From: Elysia marginata
Taxonomy: Eukaryota; Mollusca; Gastropoda; Plakobranchidae
Assembly: GCA_019649035.1 (NCBI GenBank)
Contig: BMAT01007353.1
Location: 242,667 to 267,584 of the forward strand
Direction: 5' to 3'
DNA: 24,918 nt
This document shows, piece after piece, positions 1-10,000 of the stretch. Every line of letters begins with the position of its first letter. The first letter of the stretch is position 1. The notes beneath the pieces are model-generated. The model was not told the origin of the DNA and did no database searches. It saw only the letters and a program-made list of their open reading frames with translations. The translations under genes were made by a program, and so were the position numbers.

Positions 1-172
1 CCGATTTTCCGGTCGTCTTTTCTCAGTTTTAGTTCTTACTTTAATAAGCTTATTATTTCTCCGACTTTTTTGTTGCTGATTGTCTGGTTGAGCAGGAATA
101 CGCAAATCGGAAAAATCGGGGGAGACGAAAAAAATCGGAATTCCGATTAAAATCGGAAAACTTGCATCCCTG
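1..172 (-). repeat. Terminal part of a CCGATTTT-rich dispersed repeat (possibly hAT-like)
   Basis: Read on the minus strand, the element begins CAGGGATGCAAG at 172 and continues leftward through at least five CCGATTTT or similar blocks until it runs off the window. The boundary is supported by a second copy near 21917 on the plus strand that shares TGCAAGTTTTCCGATTTT followed by GGAATTCCGATTTTTT. A CAGGG-type end is common in hAT transposons, but no second terminus, target duplication or transposase is visible, so the class is a guess. Confidence 0.55.
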
Positions 173-691
173 TGAATACAATGTCACCTCAAAAGAATCA
201 TGCCAATCATATGGTTTAGAATTTCACCAAGGAACCGTATATAAATGACATCAGCTCTGAAGGGGTCAATGAAAAGTCAAATAAAGTTGGCAAGGGAGGG
301 GCAGGGTTGGGGTCAGTTACAAAGTTGACATCAACCATGATGCTCTGAAAGGTTGGGGAAAAGCAAAATCAAACAACCACATATTCTTAGCCTACAACTA
401 ACATAGAGTAAATGGACCATTATCTTTTGCCGCAAAAACTAAATTCGACACTTATCTCCCAAAATAAACTATGGTTTTTGTCCTATAAAGGTTATTTCTA
501 GATGTATATATACATTTTGATTGACATCAACTTAGGGGGGGTGTCCATGGGAGAGACAACAAAGATGACAATGGGTGGGGAGAGGAGGGGGTTGGGGCAT
601 TTTAGGTTAAATTTTTGCAGACTTGATTTGTGAACCATCCCCTAGAAAAACTAAACACATAAATTTTGGAACATTACATGGAAAAAGGAAA
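173..691. other. Non-coding stretch downstream of the last visible SYVN1 exon
   Basis: No gene or recognisable repeat is seen. The stretch is AT-rich with a few G-rich patches (around 290-310 and 534-595). No AATAAA polyadenylation signal is visible on the minus strand near 692. It could be the start of another SYVN1 intron or 3' flanking DNA. No sequence resembling the usual arginine-rich HRD1 C terminus was found in any minus-strand frame. Confidence 0.5.
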
Positions 692-1004
692 TTACATGAG
701 CTTGCCATGTGAGCACAAAGAATTGTGTCCCACAGCAATATGAAAGCCCCTACCTTTTTCTACATTGTCTGAACTCTCATGTTTCTCTGATGGAGAGCTC
801 AGGCTGCCAGACCTCTCTTTGGAAGAATTCGTTACATGAGTGCTGCTGATTGTGGAAGAATACTTGGGTCTTGCCCCGGAACCAGCAGGCCACCAGTTCA
901 CTTGTGTGGTCGAACTGCTAGCCTGTTGCTGCTGCTGATGTGGTGATGAAGGTGATGTTGATATGGGCACCACTTGAGGAGCACTGGTTCCATCATGTCT
1001 AGAG
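692..1004 (-). CDS. SYVN1: SYVN1 exon 13: Q/S/T-rich tail, terminal or penultimate exon
   Basis: The acceptor TTTTTCAG at 1005 joins in phase. The exon encodes SRHDGTSAPQVVPISTSPSS, a short poly-Q, NWWPAGSGARPKYSS and SSPSEKHESSDNVEK. The frame then runs on to a TAA at 692-694. A donor-like AAAG|GTAGGG lies at 754/753. The translation beyond it (GRGFHIAVGHN onward) is not HRD1-like, and no polyadenylation signal follows. The real exon may therefore be 754-1004, with one more exon left of the window. Confidence 0.8.
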
Positions 1005-4000
1005 CTGAAAAATTACATTATTTAATCCTGTAAATCAAGGGGCATCAGCTGATACAAAATTCTTCCCAGTCAGGCTGACAGTTTGGGAATTTAAGCAAGG
1101 TGAATAAAATAATAAGAGTGTTTTTATATATGGCCTTATCCACTAAAGTGCTCAAAGCGCTTTACATGGGTTCCCTGAGAGGCCATTAACTAATAAATTA
1201 CCTTCTGAACTCGCAGAGTATCAAAGAAAGCCCACTCCTCTAACACGCTGACAAGATCTTTCACTGCCTGTAGTTGGGTACTCCTTTAACGCATGAGTAA
1301 GGCGAAGAAATATGTGTAAATAGCCTTTCTCAAAGATTAAATGTCGACCTGCCAAAAGTAGGACTTGAACCTCGGACCTCTTGGTATGAAAGCTGAGCGT
1401 CTACCATTGGACCACAACGCCACTGACATATCAATTTACATCAGACTGTGTTGTCTACACTTGATTAACCAAAATTCATTGATATTATAAACCAATGGAC
1501 CTTTCAATGTTCTTTCCTCAAATTCCAACTATTATATTCCCAAGATAAAAGATAATTAATAAGTTAAAAAGCAAGTTGTTGTAACATCTTTCTATCTCCT
1601 TTAAAAATGAACTATGTATGAAAACATCTGGCGACAAAATGACATTATCTTTGGCATATTTTTTGCAGCGTATATGTGTAATCATTAAGGACTGAAGCTA
1701 GAACAAGAATATAAGAAAACCCAAGCCTGATTACATAAGCTTGGGTTATCAGTTGATTTACAAACCTTTGAAATTATAATTTTTAATATGTATTTGAAAA
1801 GCTTATTTTTGTTATGCTTTCCAAGTGACTGATGAATGGAAACTAATGATAATAGCCTCAACTTACTTGATTTGACTGGCAACACTGTTATATTGATTGA
1901 TTAGCACCATAGCACCATCCAGTAATGCTTGGATGTCCCTCAACCACTGTATTCTAGCTTCTATGTTGCTCCTCTCCACTCCTTCCATCACTCTCAGCTC
2001 CTCATCACTGAGCCCTGCCATAGAAGGTGGCGGTGAGGGAAAACCTGCTGACATAGGAACAGATTAATAGAATATGCGCAATTTTAAAGTCACAATAAGA
2101 CTGGTTGTTAAGGATACATAGAATCACAATTGAGGTGAAAAAAAAACATTTTAAAAAAAATAATGAAAAAACCATAGATGTAAGATTTATTCTATGGCGT
2201 CTTTCCGAAATGCTCTTAGAAACATGAAAATCATGGCAAACAGAAAACAAAATAAAGAACAAAATAAAAGATGCCTAACTGTATGATGTAAAATACTGAT
2301 GAATGACAAAATCTCAGCTTACATACTTAAAGGAATACAATAACTTAATGGCTGGGTATTTATTACAACAAGGTTGTGTGGAATGCCTCTACAAAAAAAC
2401 AATAAGATCATTTCTTCTCTTTTAATCTTCCAGGGTCATTGGATACCTGTATGCTACACTGGCTGTTTTTCAATAGTGAATGCCATGGCTTAGAGATTGA
2501 TTTAAAGCAAGATTTGTCCTTATGCACAAGGCAATAGCAAACTTTTTCCCTCATTAGGCTATAAGATTAACCAAAGTACTACGTGCAAACCACATTTAAA
2601 AACAGCTATTTTTCTCTCCAATACAACAAGTATGGTCACCTACCATAAGAGAACACTGGTGGCATCATACCAGGCAAAAATGGAGGGAATCCCGGGAAAG
2701 GTGGCATTTGGGTTGATGGCATCGACGTTGATGCAGCAGATGCAGTTCCACCTGTGGGGAAAGACAAAAAATTTATGTTTTTTTCCTCTCACTTTTAAGT
2801 CTTAAATCAAATGTCATTTTCCTAAGCTTGAGATTAACTTTTTGTACAAACGTTTTTAAATTGTTGTCAATGATTCAAAGTCACCAACATACACACTGTA
2901 GGCTTTTATTGATCTGAAGTTTGGGGTGCAAAAGAATTATGTATAAAAGACATCTACACCTGAGCTCAGCGCCTGGTAAACTTTTAAAATTTTATAGAAT
3001 GGTTTGATCTTTTGAGGGGCATAAAAGCAAATTGTGTGAAAGATGAAAGAGTTTCTGAAGCTTGAAAAAACTTCCATATAAAAAAGGTTGATCATTTCTC
3101 ACCGGTCTGAGTATTGGCCTGTTGGGATGTTGTGGGTGTTGCTGCTGCAGATGTAGGTGATGAGGATGAAGATGAAGCTGGAGTTGGCGCCTGGCCTGCT
3201 GCACCTGGTGTTTGCTGCTGTGGTTGTTGTTGTTGCTGAGGTGGAGGCTGCCACATATAAGGAGGAGGTGGAGGAACAGCAGCACCTGCACCATTCCATT
3301 GAAATGGCATGCCACCAAACATACCAGGCACTGAAGAAAGACATTATTTATTACGTCCAGAGTAAGCAAAGAACTCTCATATTACACGGACCACAGTTTG
3401 AAACACAATATTTGTCAACTAAGATTCAAAGTGTTAACTGAAATAAATCACAACATTTTCGCATGTATGTTACATTTCTTTTTCATGCTGTACTCAAAAT
3501 TGGAAGACACAAATTTCATTGGTGGTTATACATATGCACTTAAATTACTCATACTATATTGACTAAGCAATTACTTAACTCTGTACAAAATTAGCGCAGA
3601 GAGTAACAAATTGACAACAAACTAATTTTTTTGTGTAATATATACCATGCTTGCATAATATTTATGTCTTGCAACCTGTCCAAATGAGTCTTAAGTCGAA
3701 AGACTTTGATTGGAGATTTAGGCTTTTAAAATTTAGTGGGCTTTCAGAAGTAAAAAATTTTTCATTTTTTATAATGACGCTTGAACCATTTCTAAACAGT
3801 TTTCACACCTAATTGATGTTCAAATTTCATTTTTAGGTGTTTAATTTTATTAGATATGGTTGCTGTTTTCTCCAGTTTCTGAAATTTCACAAGTCTTAAC
3901 CCTACTGACTTCAAACGGCTACAACTTAATACAGTATGATGGAGCTTTTCTGCTTGTTGTATTTGAAAGTAGAGAAAATAAGCTTTTCTGTGATACCAAT

Positions 4001-7000
4001 ACCTGAATACCTTTAAATTTCTAATTAAGACTCATTTGGACTGGTTGCAAGACATATATATATATACCCAGAACTACACAATTTTGACACATGACATAAA
4101 GAAATCAGATAAAACTTACTGTTTTGGAAAGGGTTCTGCATTTGCTCTACTCCTGCCTGCCCATTTTGATTTGGGGCTTGCTGAGGTTGCGCAGCCTGTT
4201 GCTGTTGTGGCTGTTGTTGTTGCTGCTGCTGTTGCTGCTGTGGCCTAGGCATGCGCAGAACCTCCAACCGGCATGTTGGGCAAGTCTGCTGACGTTGGAA
4301 CCAGGAGCGAAGACAGCTAGTATGGAAGATGTGGCCACATGGCAGTTTTTTGCAGCCACTGGTCATTTCCTCACGACAGATAATGCACACATTGTCTCCA
4401 GAACTAAGCTCCTCAGGTGTTGCATCCGGATACCTTAATAGCAGAGTAAAATAAAAGTAGTGAACAAGACTTTGTCATACACCTTTAACTTAATTAAGAT
4501 GCCCCCTGCAACAGTGTCTGGAAGCTGAAAAAGCTTAAGAGTCAAATCAAAAACTGTTTTAATAAATTTTAAAAACACTTCACAAAAAAAATCACAAAAA
4601 TCAATGCACAGCTTAGTGCAGTAACATGATGGCTGGTGGGTCAGACAATCACGCAAATCGAGCCTGTGTCAAGCGTGTGGGTTGTCTTTTGACCAGTATC
4701 ACTGCAATGATCCAAGTGAAGTCGCTGGGCGAATCATGTGTCTTCTTTTCAAACTTGTATCAAAATATTATATTTGAGGCCTAATCTAAGTCCAGTACCG
4801 ATATTTCAAGCCCAGTGGGAGCAAAGTTTAACCTCAGATTATCAGTATTTCAACTCAACAGTATATTTTATGAATGAGAAATATAGTTCAAATTAAACAA
4901 GTATTTGAACTATTCATGTTCAAGTTATGTGGACTCGACAGTAATCTAGATCATAAAAATCTAGGACTCAGCTTAGCTCTGTGTACTATGTCTAGATAGA
5001 TATAAATTGCAAGGTCTGAAAGTAGACCATGCAACAATCACCAACAAAAGAAGAAAAAAAGAATGACAGTATTTTACAACTCATATGCTGCTATAATTTA
5101 GCTATATCAGTAAATATTTAAAAAATACTTTCTGTTCATTATATCAATAGATATTAAAAATTTACTTTCTGTTTTCTATATCAGTAAATATTAAAAATAT
5201 ACTTTCTGTTGATCTAGTCCCCACATGTGTTAAATGAACCATTAACTGCTTTAAAAAATTTGATTCAAGGCATAAAAAATGGTGGCTAGCCTGCGATCAA
5301 CAAATTTGATGCAGCCAGACAAAACTATGTCATGCAGAACAGCACACTGAGACTCAACACTGACTAAATTTTCTCTGTTACACCAACGAAAGTGATCCTA
5401 AGTAAGCAGGCATGCAGTCAAGTTTTGAAAATGTGACATACTGATCTGGCCTATCAAGGTAAGTGTGTCACTATGCTTATTCCTTAGTTCATTGACAGAA
5501 ATGCCTTCATTAAGTTAAAACTATTGTGCTTCACAGGTGTCCTTTTAAGTGTTACTAAATGACATTAATTGCAAGAGCTAAAGTATTCAGATTTTTAAAG
5601 AACGAGAAATTCAGTTTATTTTAGATATGTCTTTACTGGGCTCTGCGTGACCAGCAGCTTTGATCAAATTGTCCTCAGTATTCCTAAATCTATACACACT
5701 TGAGTCGGAAAATGAGCTGCGCAAAATTAAAGTTAAGATATTGTTTTACCAAATCTCAAAATCAAATTCTTTGACTTGAGGCATAAAAAGGATTTAACAA
5801 GTTTAAAACACCATAACAAATAGCTAACTTTTTTTATCTTTAATCATCATATCAAAGACTCAGATGAGGCAAATAACAAAACAAAAGTGATGTGCATTTT
5901 TTCTGAACCTTAGAAAGACAAGGCAATAAAGAATAATAACTTTTTCAAACTCTCTTGCATTGCCTTTTTTATAACAAAATACTCACAAAGTGTTCATATT
6001 TCTAATAGCTCGTCTTGACAAGATGACATCCTGAGCTGCTTTTTGGAATGCTCTGTAGACAAAAATCATAAAAATTTCTAAAACAATTTAACAAGTATTG
6101 AAAAAAACCTATTTCTGATTGCACATTGTGATTCCGACAATTCCAAAAACTTGCTTTAAGGTCTCTGGTTGTGTGAGGCTTTTTAAAGAATATTTTGTAG
6201 CAAGTAACAATCATTTTTAAGGTCATATGCAAATCAGGTGACATTTTAGTGCTGGAAGTATTGCTAGAGAATCAAAAGATGTAGGTGAATAAATAATTTG
6301 TGTCTTTCAAAAATAGAGATGTCTCACAAATAGTTTACATGGGTACGATGTTGCAATTTTTACATGGTAAGGAGTTGATTTTTTTAACAATAAAGGCCTA
6401 TTTTTCTGACCTTCAGGCCTTAAAATTTGAATGAAATGATCAAAATTTTGTGAAAAGATATTAAAATTCCTTTTGATTTAAAATGTAGAGGAAAAAAAGT
6501 TAAATTTATTTTAAAAAGGTATATTTTCAAACAATTTTAACTGATCGTGAGGCATAAGATCCCACAATACATGTCAAAGGATTTGCTGTTCTCATTAGAA
6601 AGTACAGACTCAGTGTTTTAGCTTACTTTAGTGACAGAAAATGCCAGAGAAAATAGCATCTTAGGTGTGGGGGGATGGGGTGGAAATAACTTACCTAACA
6701 GTTAAATACATAGGTCTGATGGCAAACAGAGGGAAAGTGTGAACCTTGATCATTATGAAAACAAAGGCCACATACAAGATCACACGGATGAAGCCTGAAA
6801 TTTTAAAAAGTTGAAAAGTAATTATTCAACTCACTCATAATACATATGTGAAAAATCATACAATTGTTGTGTGAAAAATCATACTATTTGCTTTTAAAAA
6901 AATGCTGACATATATCAGCAATTTTTTAAAAATTAAAACTTCATTATACACTCTTTTTTAACATTCTCTTTGGTTTTTATCTCAGAACTCACCCATAGCC

Positions 7001-10000
7001 AGCTCTGAGTAGAGGAGATAAACAGCTTTGTTGTCCCATGGGTTTTGACTTTGGAGGTCTATTGCGTGGAGGAGGTATTTAATAAACGTCATCACCACCA
7101 CTGTCAGCAAAATCTCATACTGGAGAAAATCAAAGAACGTCTTAGTTGAATCAAATAAAAGATTGAAAATTTTCATAGCATACATGGCATATTTGGGAAA
7201 AAAAGATGAAATCGACTTGATAACTATGATATTTCATGGTCTACTTCAGCAATAAATATTTTGAGAAACAAGTGTGCAAATAAACTTGAGCTTTAATCTC
7301 ATCATCATAGAATTTGTTCTAACAATACACACGGAGGGTAAAACAACATTTAAAATACACTCTACAGTCAGTGTGGTTAGCTCAGATGAAATCTTGAACA
7401 TTAAATCAAAGACATGAGGCAATCCTTCAATCCATGTATTGACTTCAAATCACTTTTTTTCCATTTTTTCTTTAATCAAGCAAATGACAATAACTGCTTT
7501 TAGACCACACCCCAAAAAATCCTTTCACTTATCAATCACCAGCACTCAAATGGTGACGTTCATATCTACCAATTATAATGCTTACTGTTAGAGTAATCAA
7601 ATGATTTACAAGGGATTACCTCAAAACCAAATACAAGCTGCACAGAAGGACCTTTGGACATTGTTGAATAAAATGCATGTCTCACAAACAGAATATCTAA
7701 AAGGCCTAAAACAAACATAAGAGCTGGGGATATAAAAAAAATATATAAAATATACTCAATTTTATGTTAAAGCTTGTCACTGATTAAAATCTTGGGGAAA
7801 AACACAGTAAAATGAAAAAAAGTCACCAATCACTTTTTAGAGCTAAAATATTTCAGCTTAAGACATTATTTTTTTTATTGCTCAGACTTATAAGCTTCAG
7901 GCAAAGCTTTTTCCTTGACAATTGAAATAGAAATCTTTTGAAATAAAAAAGATAATGAACGTTTAAAGATTTGCCGAGCATCTTATTCTTGAAAACAGCT
8001 GAGGCTTGAGTGGCTTATACATACTAGAGTACCTTTTCATGGCACTGTCATTAAGTTACTTACATAAGGCTCTAAAATGAAATTTCCATGATATTGCAGG
8101 ACTCCTCTCCATCTGGTTTAAGTAAAATGAAAAAAAAAAAAAAAAAAAACAGATGCTTTCAATAAATTTAGCTCATTTATCAATCTACAAGACAAATTAT
8201 TTAAAAAATATCTTGAAGGCTAGAGTAAGATAATTTGATTTTTAAGAAAAGATTCATTAGAGCCCCCATTTAAACATTCATATATTCGCAATAAGCGTAT
8301 GACAACCTAAATCCATAGCTTTTTCCATAACAAATTTGAATTGAGTCAGTAATTGACCAATTTAATTTTTTTTAGAAACTATAAACTTTTCCCTTTAATA
8401 TCTAACTTTTAATGTCCTAAAAATTCTCATTCACTTACATAGTCAATCCTATCCTCTGCTAACCAGTGAAAGCATTTGAGGAAAAGGAGAAGAGTGAACA
8501 AGGCAACAAAGCGTGGACTGAAATCATCCCTGAACACAGTAAAGGCAAGGCAAGTTTCTGTCACTGCATACCATGACCGTTCTATCAAATGCTGAAACAA
8601 ATAAAAAAGAAATAAGTATTCACTGTTTTTATTCTTTAAACAACATTGACACATGCATGATAAATTAGCTTTAGATTAAAAATTGAAGTATGTAAAATTA
8701 TACAGTCAAGTCTGCTTTTTTATCTCCATAGACATAACAAAAAAACACCAACTTTGCCGTATTTGAGTTATTTGTAAGTCTCAATATTCAATTATCCCCA
8801 TAGAACAAAAAACAACAACAACAAAAAAAAAGAATCAAGTTTAGTAAAAATCAACTCAAGAGAGTTCAACTTAAACTGAATTGAACGTATTCAATTTTTA
8901 GATAAAAACTTTCATTGGAAATCATATTTCTTAAAATCAAAAACCGTTTACAAACACAATAGCATACCTCCATTTCAGCTGCTCTTAGCTGTCCAAAAAA
9001 TAAAGCTCTCAACATTTTCCCCATCAAAACAACAAACACAAGAGCTTGCACATACATCACCTGAAAAAATTAAAAATCATAATTACAGTTTCATTAAATC
9101 AAAAATTTTCAAACAGAAAAAAGAATTGAAATTTATCATTATTGGATAAACATAAAAATTTGCCCTCCTTTTAGCTTGTAATGAATAAGTTGATTTATCT
9201 CAGACTTTGTGTCAGGATATTTTCTTCACTATTTACTCCCTAAAAAGACTGGTGCTTGTGGTTTTTGTTCCTGTCTAAATATGTCTAAAAACACTTTAAT
9301 GGTAAAATAAATCTGAAAGAGATTTGTAACTACCACTATAGTATAAACTTTCAGACTGCTTCAGTTTATAATCAATCAGCCCATATTAAATCTGATCAAT
9401 TTGGTTTTCAGCAAATTGTTAAAAACAAATAAGATTTTGAACTTTTCTATGATTCTGTGACAAACCGTGATGTGACTGTTACATGTTGATTATAAGGAAG
9501 ACTTCTGGGCTGAATAAACTTTTTCAGTACTGATATTAAATGTCTTTCTTAATAAACATTACAAGTAAACCCGATATTTTGGACACAACTGATTTTTACA
9601 GATTGTCAAACTTAATGCAAAAAACCCAGTCAAGAGTGAGGCTGACAAGTAATGTAAAAAAGTCAACTGTTTTAGTTTCAGATATAAATAATGACTGAGT
9701 GGCAATTTTGTTCTGGTAATGCAACTAATGAGTCACATAAACATTTTTTTTTTGCTTTTTGCTGTTTATATTAGATTATATTCAACTTTGATAGAAAGCT
9801 AATAGCTTAAACTAAAAGACTTCTGCACCGAAACTTATAAATCTTTTAGGTAAACAGACCTACATGTAACAGCCTCACCTATCTTTTGGTCTGGTAAATT
9901 TAACATTAACAAATACTGAAATAGTGCAAAATAGGCATTAACAAAAATCAAGAATTGCACCAAATGAATTGTTCTTCCATTCTTTGGCTCTTATGAGAAT

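Larger units (their letters stand above)
7120..8967 (-). other. SYVN1 introns 2-5
   Basis: Four compact introns of 326 to 500 bp: 7120-7619, 7724-8063, 8113-8438 and 8592-8967. All are AT-rich with GT-AG borders. The only notable content is the T-run (minus strand) at 8130-8149 upstream of exon 4 and A-rich patches near 8800-8830. Confidence 0.75.

Noticed and set aside
1345..1424. Possible tRNA gene on the minus strand
   Set aside because: The T-stem pairs poorly, and the sequence continues into a SINE body with a conserved 3' module, so it is a SINE head.
3099..3441. Open frames on both strands overlapping exon 10 (3099-3344 minus, 3157-3441 plus)
   Set aside because: They are other-frame readings of the CAG/CCA/TCA repeat codons of SYVN1 exon 10. 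Only the 3103-3330 frame joins in phase with the neighbouring exons.
4036..4438. Leucine- and valine-rich open frames opposite the RING exon
   Set aside because: Poly-L and poly-A/V here are antisense readings of the poly-Q tract. The minus-strand RING-H2 explains the region completely.
7682..7705. Using the inner acceptor (7705) as the main start of SYVN1 exon 5
   Set aside because: It would drop six residues that are conserved in position in other HRD1 proteins. Kept only as a possible minor isoform.
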